DNA of 45,602 nt. Source: Bacteroides sp. GTDB lineage: Bacteria > Bacteroidota > Bacteroidia > Bacteroidales > Bacteroidaceae. Positions 16,891-25,451 of this stretch are shown piece by piece; position 1 is the stretch's first letter; the number at the start of each line of letters is the position of its first letter. The DNA is taken from the NCBI GenBank assembly GCA_017621035.1, contig JAGATY010000007.1:1-45602 (forward strand), written 5' to 3'. The notes beneath the pieces were generated by a model, which did no database searches, had not been told where the DNA came from, and saw only the letters and a program-made list of their open reading frames with translations. The translations under genes and the position numbers were made by a program.

Positions 16891-18246
16891 ATGGAAATCA
16901 AGAACTACATTCAAGCAAACGAGTCACGGATGCTCGACGAACTATTCTCCCTCATCCGTATACCCAGCATCAGTGCCAAACCCGAGCATAAGGACGATAT
17001 GACGGCCTGTGCGCAACGTTGGGTGCAACTACTGCTGGCAGCCGGTGCCGACGAGGCTCACGTGATGCCGTCGAAAGGCAACCCCATCGTCTTTGCACAG
17101 AAGACGGTCAACCCCGAGGCTAAGACGGTACTGGTCTATGCCCACTACGACGTGATGCCTGCCGAGCCACTGGAGCTGTGGAAGAGTCAACCCTTTGAAC
17201 CGGAAGTACGCGACGGACGCATCTGGGCACGCGGTGCCGACGATGACAAAGGACAGTCGTTTATCCAGGTCAAGGCATTCGAGTACCTCGTGAAGAACAA
17301 TCTGCTGACCTCTAACGTCAAGTTCATCTTCGAGGGCGAGGAAGAGATTGGTTCCCCCAGTCTTGAAGCGTTCTGCGAGGAGCACAAAGAGATGCTGAAG
17401 GCCGACGTTATCTTGGTAAGTGATACCAGTATGCTGGGTGCTGACCTGCCGTCACTTACCACCGGTCTGCGCGGATTGGCCTACTGGGAGGTAGAAGTAA
17501 CAGGTCCTAACCGCGACCTACACTCGGGACACTTCGGTGGAGCGGTAGCCAACCCCATCAATACCCTTTGCAAGATGTTGGCGCAAGTGGTGGATGAGAA
17601 GGGACGCATCACCATTCCCCACTTCTACGACGATGTGGAAGAGGTTCCGCAAGCCGAGCGGGAGATGATTGCCAGCATTCCGTTCGACGAAGAGAAGTAC
17701 AAGGCAGCCATCGGCGTAAAGGAGCTGTTCGGCGAGCAGGGATACAGCACCCTGGAACGCAACAGTTGCCGACCCTCATTTGACATCTGCGGTATCTGGG
17801 GCGGTTACACGGGCGAAGGTTCTAAGACTGTACTCCCGTCTAAAGCATACGCCAAGGTATCGTGCCGACTGGTGGCACATCAGGATCACCATAAGATATC
17901 GCAACTCTTCGCAGACTACATCCAAAGCATTGCACCGCAGACTGTACAGGTAAAGGTGACACCGATGCACGGTGGGCAAGGTTACGTCTGCCCCATCAGC
18001 ATGCCCGCCTATCAGGCAGCAGAGAAGGGATTCGAAAAAGCGTTTGGCAAGAAGCCTTTGGCCGTACGTCGCGGAGGCAGCATCCCCATCATCTCCACCT
18101 TCGAGCAGGTACTAGGCATCAAGACAGTACTGATGGGCTTCGGCCTGGAAAGTAACGCCATCCACTCGCCCAACGAGAACATTCCGCTCGACATTATCCG
18201 GAAAGGCATTGAAGCCGTGGTAGAGTTCTACCGCAACTTCCAATAA
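16891..18246 (+). CDS. M20-family dipeptidase
   Basis: 451 residues. Zinc-site motifs of the M20 fold are complete: YAHYDVMP (His85, Asp87), WARGADDDKGQ (Asp117 or neighbour as the bridging ligand), and FEGEEEIGSP (Glu150-152 as catalytic base and ligand). A lid domain begins near residue 190 (LHSGHFGGAVANP) and GGSIPI with the final His (NAIHSPNENI) completes the second metal site. No signal peptide, so cytosolic; probably cleaves dipeptides taken up from the gut. The start is supported by the family N-terminus. A strong terminator follows. Confidence 0.93.
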   Translation: MEIKNYIQANESRMLDELFSLIRIPSISAKPEHKDDMTACAQRWVQLLLAAGADEAHVMPSKGNPIVFAQKTVNPEAKTVLVYAHYDVMPAEPLELWKSQPFEPEVRDGRIWARGADDDKGQSFIQVKAFEYLVKNNLLTSNVKFIFEGEEEIGSPSLEAFCEEHKEMLKADVILVSDTSMLGADLPSLTTGLRGLAYWEVEVTGPNRDLHSGHFGGAVANPINTLCKMLAQVVDEKGRITIPHFYDDVEEVPQAEREMIASIPFDEEKYKAAIGVKELFGEQGYSTLERNSCRPSFDICGIWGGYTGEGSKTVLPSKAYAKVSCRLVAHQDHHKISQLFADYIQSIAPQTVQVKVTPMHGGQGYVCPISMPAYQAAEKGFEKAFGKKPLAVRRGGSIPIISTFEQVLGIKTVLMGFGLESNAIHSPNENIPLDIIRKGIEAVVEFYRNFQ

Positions 18247-18250
18247 GTAA

Positions 18251-18289
18251 AAAGAAAGCCGCCACAGATTATCTGCGACGGCTTTCTTT
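18251..18289. terminator. Bidirectional terminator between the dipeptidase and the small membrane genes
   Basis: AAAGAAAGCCGCC... pairs with ...GACGGCTTTCTTT and is followed by a T-rich run on each side. It serves both converging units. Confidence 0.85.
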
Positions 18290-18296
18290 TATTCCT

Positions 18297-18401
18297 TTAA
18301 AGGTCAGCAAGCCACTTCTTGCCGGGCTTGGTAAACGTCCAAAGATAGATACCTCCCACTATCAGGGTACCCAATGTAAATACTAAAGCCAATCCATCCA
18401 T
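18297..18401 (-). CDS. 34-aa single-span membrane protein
   Basis: An ATG at 18401 opens 34 codons to TAA at 18297-18299: MDGLALVFTLGTLIVGG starts a hydrophobic helix (about 3-22), followed by a basic tail (TKPGKKWLADL). It starts one base after the stop of the 80-aa gene (TAG-T-ATG), which argues for translational coupling. Function unknown; the small size and partner suggest an accessory subunit of a membrane complex, by inference only. Confidence 0.6.
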   Translation of the reverse strand: MDGLALVFTLGTLIVGGIYLWTFTKPGKKWLADL

Positions 18402-18402
18402 A

Positions 18403-18645
18403 CTATTTCAATATTTTATTTGCCAGCAACGCTGACAATGTTGTTAACACTACACCTATAACAACAGCATACCAATTATTCTCATCACTTGCATCTGAGA
18501 AGATGGGTAGTACCACACCAATAACAAGACCCGCAAAAGATAGTTTGGACAGGTCGAAAAAATAGCTAGCAAGCTTCTCTTTCCTAACTTTATCGCGTTC
18601 TTTAATCTCTTTCCGCGCCTCTTGTTGTTTCTCCCAATTACCCAT
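18403..18645 (-). CDS. 80-aa membrane protein (DUF6722-like)
   Basis: Start taken at the ATG at 18645 rather than the longest frame, because a good promoter (-33 TTG at 18705-18703, 20 bp, -7 TATGTTTG at 18682-18675) would place transcription start just upstream. A very charged helix (KQQEARKEIKERDKVRKEK, about 6-24) precedes two TM helices (about 35-49 and 59-78) separated by an acidic loop (SDASDENN). The family name is from memory. First gene of a two-gene unit with the 34-aa protein. Confidence 0.75.
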   Translation of the reverse strand: MGNWEKQQEARKEIKERDKVRKEKLASYFFDLSKLSFAGLVIGVVLPIFSDASDENNWYAVVIGVVLTTLSALLANKILK

Positions 18646-18674
18646 GATAACAGATACATTGCAATTAGATGCTG

Positions 18675-18705
18675 CAAACATAGCAGTTTTTTCCCGGTAA
18701 CGCAA
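18675..18705 (-). promoter_or_regulatory. Promoter of the two small membrane protein genes
   Basis: TTG, 20 bp, TATGTTTG on the minus strand. The -7 box matches TAnnTTTG exactly. It lies just downstream of the OmpA-family gene's stop codon. Confidence 0.7.
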
Positions 18706-18728
18706 GCAACGGAGGTATTTTTTATTCC

Positions 18729-20885
18729 CTACAAACCGTAGGTTGTGCGGGTTACGCGGAACTCTGTGCGGCGGTTCAGACGATTGCACACCTCTTGCTG
18801 TTCCTTCGGGAGATTGCGGATGAACTCCTCGGTCAGCACATCGCCCTCGCGCAGGAAGGGAGCCTGCTGCAAGGCATACTTGTCCACCACCTTGGGCGAC
18901 TGCTTACCGTAACCCTTGGCCGTCAGACGGTCGGGTGCGATACCTTTCTTCACCAGATAGCTTACCACACTCTCGGCACGACGTTGGGAGAGTTCCTGAT
19001 TGTAGGCATCCGAACCTTTATAGTCGCAATGGGCCGCCAGCTCGATAGCCACGGTAGGATTGTCATTCAGCATCTGCACCAGTTCATCCAGAGCGGTGGC
19101 AGAGGCCGAAGTAAGCTCGGCACGGGCAAAACGGTAGAAGATGTTCTCTATCAGCACCGGACGGGTGATGGAGGCCAAAGCAAACTCCACCTCATACGTC
19201 CGGTTCGCCTCCACCGCCTCGGTTGCCTGCTCCTGCCGGCCATTCAGATAGCCACGACACGAAGCCAGCAGTGCATAGCGCACCCCCGGGGAGAGTTCTT
19301 GCGCGAAGGTGCCGTCCCGACGGGTATTCACCTTCAGATAGGTACCGTCGTCACCTGCCACCGTCACCCATGCACCAGAGAGAGGGAAGCCCTGTGCATC
19401 GGTCACCACCCCCTTTAAGATATGATGCACATCGGGCAGTTCAAAGCTATAGATGTGGTCGTAGCCCCGCGCATCGCCTCGGTTGCTGGCAAAGAAGCCT
19501 CTGTGAGGTGCGCCAGGCTCAAACGTCATGCCGAAGTCGTCGGCCTGCGAGTTGACGGGAGAGCGCAGGTTCTCCACCTGCCACCTGCCACTCATGCTGT
19601 CCAGTCGGGCAGAGAAGATGTCCAACCCGCCCATGCCCAAGTGGCCGGTGCTGGAGAAGTAGAGGGTGCCATCGGGGGCAAAGGTGGGAAACATCTCATC
19701 GCCCGGAGTGTTGATGGGCGGCCCCGGATTGTCCACATAGCCAAAACCGGAGGCCGTAAAGTTGATGCGCCAGATGTCCAGACCACCCTCTCCACCGGGC
19801 ATGTCGGACACAAAGTAGAGATAATCGCCTGCGGGCGACACTGCCGGATGGGCCACCGAGGAGAGCGTATCGTTCACAATGAGACACTTCTGCGGAGCAC
19901 TCCAGGTTGCCCCACTGCGTTGCGAAGTGTAGATTTCGGCATAGACCGGAGCCTCAGACGAGGTGCGGCAGCGGGTGAAGTACATCGTCTTCCCATCCGC
20001 CGTGAAGGCACAGGCACCCTCCTCAAAGTCACTGTTCACCTCACCGGCCAGCGGCTCCGGCTTTTGCCACTGTCCGCGGGCACTGCGCTTGGAGAGAAAG
20101 AGGTCGGCACTCTTCATACCCGTGATGGCATTATCGTCCTCCCCCTTAGCCTCCTTGCGGGTAGAGGTAAAGTAGAGCTGGTCGGCATCCGTGCCGGCAA
20201 ACATGGGGGCATACTCACTGCGACGGGAGAAGAAGATGGAGGGGCGACGGACGGTGTAGCGCGAGGGCTGTTTCTTCCACTGTTGCGCCAGTCGGCAGGC
20301 CTCCAACCCCAGGCGAGCGGCGGTGCTATCGTTGTGAGTGAGAAAGAGTTCGTACTGTTTGGCGGCAGCGGCATATTCTCCATTCTTGCGCAACGCCTCG
20401 GCCAGGTGGAAGTGGGCGACAGAGTCGGGATAGCGGTAGCGGATGGCATTCATGTAGGCCGCCTTGGCCTTCAGCGTCTGATTGATGCGGCGGTAGCACT
20501 CGCCCTGTTTGTAGGCCAGCACACCACGCTCGGCACGCAGCTTGGGTGAGGTGCGGGTGTAGGCAGCCTTGTAGTGGCGGGCGGCCTCAAAATATTCTCC
20601 ACGGGCATAACACTGCTCGGCTCGGCGAAGATGCTTACCGGTACCGCAGGAGCAGAAAAGGAGGGAAATGTAAAATATTATCACTACCGGACGCCACAGC
20701 AAGCCTCCCCACGGGTTGAAGGTCGCCGAGGGTCGGGCCGAAGGTCGCCGAGGGTCGGGGCTTAGGTCGCCGACCTTCGGGGGCAAGGATGCCCGGGTAA
20801 GCATCTGTAGAAAAACAGTTCTCATATTCAACATCTTACGTTTCCGCTTTCTGATTCGGGTGTTTGTAATGATTTCGCACCGCAT
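18729..20885 (-). CDS. OmpA-family lipoprotein with TPR and PD40 repeats
   Basis: Up to 718 residues. A hydrophobic segment ending in LLFCSCG (about 70-83) looks like a lipoprotein signal. TPR-like helices follow (about 85-200), then PD40/WD40-like beta-propeller repeats (YFTSTRKE, MYFTRC, YLYFVSDMPGGEGGLDIW, LYFSSTGHLGMGGLDIF), a carboxypeptidase-regulatory-like domain (about 510-585), and a C-terminal OmpA peptidoglycan-binding domain (AAHCDYKG, SQRRAESVVSYL). Such proteins tether the outer membrane or gliding/secretion-like machinery to the wall. The true start is uncertain: residues about 32-65 are encoded by a GC-rich repeat (20703-20790), so translation may start at the inner Met near 20834, at Met21 or just before the lipobox. 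Confidence 0.8.
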   Translation of the reverse strand: MRCEIITNTRIRKRKRKMLNMRTVFLQMLTRASLPPKVGDLSPDPRRPSARPSATFNPWGGLLWRPVVIIFYISLLFCSCGTGKHLRRAEQCYARGEYFEAARHYKAAYTRTSPKLRAERGVLAYKQGECYRRINQTLKAKAAYMNAIRYRYPDSVAHFHLAEALRKNGEYAAAAKQYELFLTHNDSTAARLGLEACRLAQQWKKQPSRYTVRRPSIFFSRRSEYAPMFAGTDADQLYFTSTRKEAKGEDDNAITGMKSADLFLSKRSARGQWQKPEPLAGEVNSDFEEGACAFTADGKTMYFTRCRTSSEAPVYAEIYTSQRSGATWSAPQKCLIVNDTLSSVAHPAVSPAGDYLYFVSDMPGGEGGLDIWRINFTASGFGYVDNPGPPINTPGDEMFPTFAPDGTLYFSSTGHLGMGGLDIFSARLDSMSGRWQVENLRSPVNSQADDFGMTFEPGAPHRGFFASNRGDARGYDHIYSFELPDVHHILKGVVTDAQGFPLSGAWVTVAGDDGTYLKVNTRRDGTFAQELSPGVRYALLASCRGYLNGRQEQATEAVEANRTYEVEFALASITRPVLIENIFYRFARAELTSASATALDELVQMLNDNPTVAIELAAHCDYKGSDAYNQELSQRRAESVVSYLVKKGIAPDRLTAKGYGKQSPKVVDKYALQQAPFLREGDVLTEEFIRNLPKEQQEVCNRLNRRTEFRVTRTTYGL
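20703..20790. repeat. GC-rich GGTCGCCGAGGGTCGG repeat in the 5' end of the OmpA-family frame
   Basis: Three related units of AAGGTCGCCGAGGGTCGG type, the last followed by an inverted GGTCGCCGACCTTCGGGG, lie where the lipoprotein signal should begin. Composition is far more GC-rich than the flanks. It encodes a Pro/Arg/Ser-rich stretch without family likeness. Confidence 0.75.
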
Positions 20886-20893
20886 TACATTGG

Positions 20894-21078
20894 CACGCTG
20901 ATGACGCAGATGGGGCAGATGACCGCAGACTTTTCATCAAATCAAGTAGCGTGTTTCCCGTACCCAAGCAGTGCGTTATTGCTAATCCGAGGCTTCTTTC
21001 AAACTCATGTCAATGATTAGTCAGCAACCATAATTTAAAGAATCTGCGGTCATCTGCCCCATCTGCGTCATCAGCGTG
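20894..21078. repeat. 36-bp perfect inverted repeat flanking a 113-bp segment
   Basis: Arm 1 (20894-20929) begins CACGCTGATGACGCAG. Arm 2 (21043-21078) is its exact reverse complement, ending TGCGTCATCAGCGTG. The 113-bp centre (20930-21042) has no ORF. The element fills the space between the divergent OmpA-family gene and anmK. Confidence 0.9.
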
Positions 21079-21123
21079 TAACTCACATTACTTTAACGTA
21101 ATAACTGAAAAAGCGGGTATTTA

Positions 21124-21154
21124 TTGCCTGTCTCACCGATTTCTCCTACATTTG
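21124..21154 (+). promoter_or_regulatory. Promoter of anmK
   Basis: TTG (21124-21126), 20 bp, TACATTTG (21147-21154). It lies just outside the right arm of the 36-bp inverted repeat, so it would not move if that segment inverted. Confidence 0.75.
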
Positions 21155-21189
21155 CGGGAAAAGAAAACCTTATTAAACTTATTATCTAT

Positions 21190-22269
21190 ATGAAAGACCT
21201 GAAGATACAAGCCATCGGCCTGATGTCGGGCACATCGCTCGACGGGCTGGACGTGTGTTGTTGCACATTTCACCGCACCGGCGGGAAGTGGAGTTTCCAA
21301 ATGGATGCCGCCAAGGGGTACAGCTATCCCGACGACCTGAAACAGAAGTTGGGTACCGGTGCCCAGCAGATGTCGGCCCTGGAGTTCATCACCTTCCACA
21401 GTGCTTACGGCAAGTTCCTGGGCGAGCGGGTGAATGATTTTATGCAGGAGTTCGGCATCCGCCCCGACATCATTGCCAGCCACGGACACACCATTTTCCA
21501 CGAACCGCAAAAGAAGGTGATGTATCAGATTGGCGACGGTGCTGCCATTGCTGCCGAAACACGCATCCCCGTGGTGTCCGACTTCCGTCGCCTCGACATT
21601 ATGTTGGGCGGACAAGGCGCTCCACTGGTGCCGATTGGCGACCGACGCCTGTTTGCCGACTACGACTACTGCCTGAACATTGGCGGTTTCAGCAACATCT
21701 CCTTCGAGCAGGAGGGACGACGCATTGCCTTCGACATCAGCCCCGTGAACTACGTCATCAATCACTACTGCCGACAGATTGGGCTGGAGTTTGACCGCGA
21801 CGGTGAGATTGCCCGCCGAGGAACCATCCACCAGCCGTTGCTGGACGAACTGAACGGCATGGAGTTCTACCACATGGAGGGACCGAAGTCCCTGGGACGC
21901 GAATGGGTGGAAACCCTCGTCTACCCGATGCTGGAGAAATATCAGCTGACGCTGGAAGACATGCTCCGCACCTTCTATGAGCATGCCGCCTACCAGGTGA
22001 GCCGCGTCATCCTCGCCCACCCCATGCCTCAAGGCAACGGCAAGTTGCTGATAACCGGCGGAGGAGCCTTCAACAAGTTCCTCATCGAGCGCATCGGTGC
22101 CCTCTGTCCCTGCGAGATTGTCATCCCCGACCGGAAAATCATTGAGTACAAGGAAGCCCTCATCTTCGCCTTCCTCGGGGCACTCTACATGGCCGACGAG
22201 CCCAGCTGCCTCAGCTCCGTAACCGGTGCACCGATAGACAACATCGGAGGCATGCTGTTCAAGATTTGA
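21190..22269 (+). CDS. anmK: Anhydro-N-acetylmuramic acid kinase
   Basis: 359 residues from the ATG at 21190, which gives MKDLKIQAIGLMSGTSLDGLD with the ATP-binding GTSLDG loop. The longer frame upstream overlaps the promoter. Further family marks are SHGHTIFHEP, VVSDFRRLD, GGQGAPLVP, NIGGFSN and ITGGGAFN. The enzyme opens and phosphorylates 1,6-anhydro-MurNAc to MurNAc-6-phosphate in wall recycling. It is followed after 83 bp by the YtxH-like gene. Confidence 0.95.
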   Translation: MKDLKIQAIGLMSGTSLDGLDVCCCTFHRTGGKWSFQMDAAKGYSYPDDLKQKLGTGAQQMSALEFITFHSAYGKFLGERVNDFMQEFGIRPDIIASHGHTIFHEPQKKVMYQIGDGAAIAAETRIPVVSDFRRLDIMLGGQGAPLVPIGDRRLFADYDYCLNIGGFSNISFEQEGRRIAFDISPVNYVINHYCRQIGLEFDRDGEIARRGTIHQPLLDELNGMEFYHMEGPKSLGREWVETLVYPMLEKYQLTLEDMLRTFYEHAAYQVSRVILAHPMPQGNGKLLITGGGAFNKFLIERIGALCPCEIVIPDRKIIEYKEALIFAFLGALYMADEPSCLSSVTGAPIDNIGGMLFKI

Positions 22270-22352
22270 AGCAGAGGCACACCGTCTTCCTGAACCTTTC
22301 CTTGGCCTCGGGTGTTCTAACAGCATCCAATAACCATCAAAAACTAAACTTT

Positions 22353-22574
22353 ATGGAAGCTAGAACTTGTAAATTCCTCATCGGACTGGGCATCGGCTCA
22401 GCCCTGGGTGCACTGAGTTATCATTTCGCCCGTACCCGTCAGGCCAAAGAACTGAAGAACCGCGTCTGCGATGCCATCAATCGTATGGGCAATAAAGCCA
22501 ACGAGGTGATGGAAGAGATGAAAGAAACCCTGGCCGAGGCCGAAGCCAAAGCCCGGAAAGCCGGCAAGGAGTAG
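22353..22574 (+). CDS. YtxH-like small membrane-anchored protein
   Basis: 73 residues from the ATG at 22353. One Gly/Ala-rich helix (FLIGLGIGSALGALSYHFA, about 8-26) is followed by a long charged helix (NRVCDAINRMGNKANEVMEEMKETLAEAEAKARKA, given in parts) that looks like coiled coil. This is the usual layout of YtxH-domain general-stress proteins. Function is not known in detail. No separate promoter is obvious; read-through from anmK is likely. Confidence 0.75.
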   Translation: MEARTCKFLIGLGIGSALGALSYHFARTRQAKELKNRVCDAINRMGNKANEVMEEMKETLAEAEAKARKAGKE

Positions 22575-22620
22575 AGGCATCCCCTACCTCGGCTACCCAA
22601 CAACCCGCCCTGCACAGGCA

Positions 22621-24256
22621 ATGTCCCGTCCTGAGCAGAGGCAGAAACGCAACGGCGGCACCTACACCGCCACCGTCGCCTCCGACGGCACGGCCACCTG
22701 GGCACCGGCCACCGGACTGGTGCTCTACGCTTCGGATACCGATGAGAAGAACCAGTTCACCGCCTACTATCCCGCCGCATTGGATGCCGACTACACCCTG
22801 CCCGCCGACCAGAGCGAGATAGCAAACCTCCGCAAGGCCGACCGCATGAAGGCTACCGCCCCGGACGTGGCGAAAAGCTCCACCGTCAGCCTGAACTTCG
22901 AGCGGCATCACGCCCTATAAGAGCGGCGACAGCTACATCGCCATCCTGCCGCCCACCGAAGGCACCGACGCCCTCGAGATACGCCTCACCGTCACGGTCG
23001 ATGGAGTGGAAACACCGCTCACCGCCTCCGCGCCGGGTGCCTTGCAGAAGGGCAAGCACTACTCCTACAGCCTCAAGGTGGGCAAGGACGTGGCCACCTT
23101 CAGCGGCGTAGAGGTAGAGCCGTGGGGAACGGGTACGGCTCCCGAAATCGATAAGAGCGAAGAAATCATTTACACCGTAGCCGTCAGCGGCACCGCCGCT
23201 ACCGTGGAAATCCTCCCCGCTGCCACCGCTACACATATCAGCGAGGCCATCGGTAAGGTGTATGAGACCTCCGGCATTACCGACATCGTAGTGACCACCG
23301 CCCTGACTGCCGACCAGCAGGCCGCACTTGCCACCGCATTGACTGACAAAACCGTCACCCTCTATTTGCCGCAGGTGACGACCGCCAGCCTTGCCGCCGC
23401 ATTGCAGAGCGAGACGGACAATATCACCGTGGTTTGTGGCGTGGCTCCGGCCGATGCCGTAAAGGGCGATGTGGCCATGCTCGACGGTACTTTCATTCCT
23501 GTGGCAGAACTCGACAAGATGAGCAATTACTTGAAGTCACAGGCATCCGGCATCGTCTTCTGGACAACGGCCGAAACGACTACGGAAGGAAGAACTACTC
23601 CTGCCAAGCTGACGGATGACGTGATAATGGCTACCGATTTCCCCAACTGCACCCACGGCCTTATCGTTTCGTTGACCGATGCCTCTGCAAGTTGTGCATG
23701 GCAGGGAGTCCTTGAAAACAATAAGACGAAGAATAGCGAAGCGGTATATGAAAACTTCCAAAACACCGACTTCTTCACCCTTGCCAATAAAGACAAATAT
23801 GAAACCATCAAAGCGGATGAAGAAGCCACCGGTAACGTCAACAAAATTCTCGGCTATCAAAGTACGCAAGTGTTGCGGGCTTACAACAAGTATTGCACCG
23901 AAACCGACGGGAAAGCTGAATACATTGTGAAAGCAGTTACCGCCATCGACCAATGGGCTTTGAGTAACCCAGCTCCCGCCAACACCACCGGCTGGTTCCT
24001 GCCCTCGCTCAAGGAACTCCACATGCTCTGCTACAAGGATGTGGATAATATTTGGGGTGTGGAGGGTACAGAAACCAAGACCTTTGTAAACGGTTTGTTG
24101 GAAAAAGTAGGGGGCAATCAGTTTGGTAACGAATATTACTGGCCTTCTTTGGAGTATGGCACCAGCCAGTGCATCTCCCAAGACTTCCAGGATGGCAACC
24201 ATGCCTGGCAGGCTAAAGGGATTCTGAACAAAGTCAGAGCAGTCTGTGCCTTCTAA
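22621..24256 (+). pseudogene. Decayed fimbrillin-like gene with C-terminal Lcl/DUF1566-type domain
   Basis: Two frames give one family. Frame 1 (to a TAA at 22918) reads TYTATVASDGTATWAPATG and VSLNFERHHAL. Frame 2 takes over near 22904 with GITPYKSGDSYIAILPPT and runs to 24256. Fimbrillin lipoproteins normally have about 20 more residues between LNFEHR and ITPYKSGD, so there is probably a deletion plus frameshift. The 5' end is missing too: no signal peptide or lipobox, and homology starts 46 bp after the YtxH stop. The C-terminus (GWFLPSLKELHMLC, YWPSLEYG, NKVRAVCAF) is a C-type-lectin-like Lcl domain, as seen in Bacteroides pilin tips. Frame 2 alone (GTG at 23006) could make a truncated cytosolic product. 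Confidence 0.75.
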
Positions 24257-24266
24257 TCCTCAAAAG

Positions 24267-24410
24267 ACTTCCGGCAACACCAAAAAGTGCTTGACGGCAC
24301 TATCGGAACTTCCGGCAACACCAAAAAGTGCTTGACGGCGCTTTCGGAACTTCCGACGACATCAAAAAGTGCTTGACGGCACTTTCGGAACTTCCGGCAA
24401 CATCAAAATA
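24267..24410. repeat. 41-bp tandem repeat, three and a half units
   Basis: Units start at 24267, 24308, 24349 and 24390 (partial, 21 bp), each beginning ACTTCCG and ending TCGGA. Each holds an inner palindrome (GTGCTTGACGGCAC or close) and outer TCCG/CGGA ends, so each could fold into a small hairpin in RNA. It lies between the fimbrillin-like pseudogene and the DUF6261-like gene. Confidence 0.92.
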
Positions 24411-24440
24411 CAATTATTCATCTTAAAAACCATAGAATAT

Positions 24441-25178
24441 ATGAAGCAGATTAACAATTTCGACAACTCCCGCCTCCACAACCAGGAGGATTTCAACTTC
24501 TTGACCCGCGTGCGCGACCTCGCTGTCGCCCTCCTCACGCTGGAGACCGACAAGGCGATGGTGGACAGCTTCACCGCCGCCGTCAGCGCCTACGATGCCG
24601 CGCTGAAGCAGAGCGACAAGAACTCGTACACCGCCGCCCTCAACGAAGCCGATGCCAAAGCCGACAAGCGTTGGAGCGCCGCCTACGCCTACTGCAAGGC
24701 CATGATGGAACACCCCGTGGGCAGCGTCAGCGCGGTGGCCGTCAAGGTGGTGGGCATCTTCCAGAAATACGGTGTGCTCACCACCCTGGGCCTGGACGAG
24801 GAATACGGCCGCTACTCCAACCTGATGCAGGACCTCACCGCCTTGACCGACGAGGAAGTGACCGCCCTCTCGCTGGCCGAGTGGATAGAAGCGATGGACA
24901 GTGCCGTGGCCCAGGTGAGCGTACTCCGTGCCGACAAGACGAAGGAAGACTCCACCCGTCAGGTGGGCATCGTGAAGGACACCCGCACCGCCGCCGATGC
25001 CGCCTACAAGTCGCTGGTGCAGCGCGTCAATGCCCTCGTCATCGTGAACGGCGAAGCCCCCTACGCCGACTTCATCGACCAACTGAACGTGATGATTGCC
25101 GACGCCCAGGCCCTGCTCGCCAGCCGCGAAACAAAGGCAGCGAAGAAGCGGGAGAAGGAAACGGATGCTGCGGAGTGA
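24441..25178 (+). CDS. Cytosolic helical protein of unknown function (DUF6261-like)
   Basis: 245 residues from the ATG at 24441. It is predicted almost fully alpha-helical and Ala-rich, with no signal peptide or TM span. Landmarks are FNFLTRVRDLA near the N-terminus, KRWSAAYAYCKAMMEHP (about 74-90) and YKSLVQRVNALVIVNGEAPYADFIDQLN (in parts, about 190-217), which resemble DUF6261 proteins common and multi-copy in Bacteroides. Function unknown. The GC content is higher than in the genes that follow. Ends just before CACAGAG repeat copy 3. Confidence 0.7.
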   Translation: MKQINNFDNSRLHNQEDFNFLTRVRDLAVALLTLETDKAMVDSFTAAVSAYDAALKQSDKNSYTAALNEADAKADKRWSAAYAYCKAMMEHPVGSVSAVAVKVVGIFQKYGVLTTLGLDEEYGRYSNLMQDLTALTDEEVTALSLAEWIEAMDSAVAQVSVLRADKTKEDSTRQVGIVKDTRTAADAAYKSLVQRVNALVIVNGEAPYADFIDQLNVMIADAQALLASRETKAAKKREKETDAAE

Positions 25179-25189
25179 TTTCTTTCGGT

Positions 25190-25272
25190 GGAACACGGAG
25201 ACACGGAGACACAGAGGATTATTCAAGTTTCAGTTTGAAAACTCTGTGTCTCCGTGTCTCTGTGTTTTTAAA
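25190..25272. repeat. CACGGAGACAC-type inverted repeat (copy 3)
   Basis: An imperfect palindrome GAACACGGAGACACGGAGAC ... GTCTCCGTGTCTCTGTGTTT, a diverged relative of copies 1 and 2. It lies 12 bp after a stop codon and ends in a T-run, so it is a plausible terminator. Confidence 0.85.
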
Positions 25273-25451
25273 AATAAAAGGCTACCCAATGCAGGATAGC
25301 CTTTTAGCTTCATATAACCAGAACAGCTGCCTTGATGCTTTTATGCCCATTCCTTGCCTCCGTCTGATAAAATCATTCCCAATCCTTCTGTTTCTGAATA
25401 AAAACTCCTATCTTTGACACATTGATTGTTATAGCATAAAAGAATAGACAG

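Noticed and set aside
19422-20549. 375-codon plus-strand frame opposite the OmpA-family gene
   Set aside because: Antisense shadow of a GC-rich gene: low-complexity Arg/Gly/Val content and no domain, while the minus strand has clear OmpA and PD40 motifs.
21133-22326. 397-codon minus-strand frame opposite anmK
   Set aside because: Shadow frame; anmK on the plus strand carries all family motifs and a promoter.
23006-24256. Active diversity-generating retroelement at the Lcl domain
   Set aside because: No reverse transcriptase or template repeat is present within the window; the four-helix-bundle gene at 32.3 kb is far away and of the stand-alone type.
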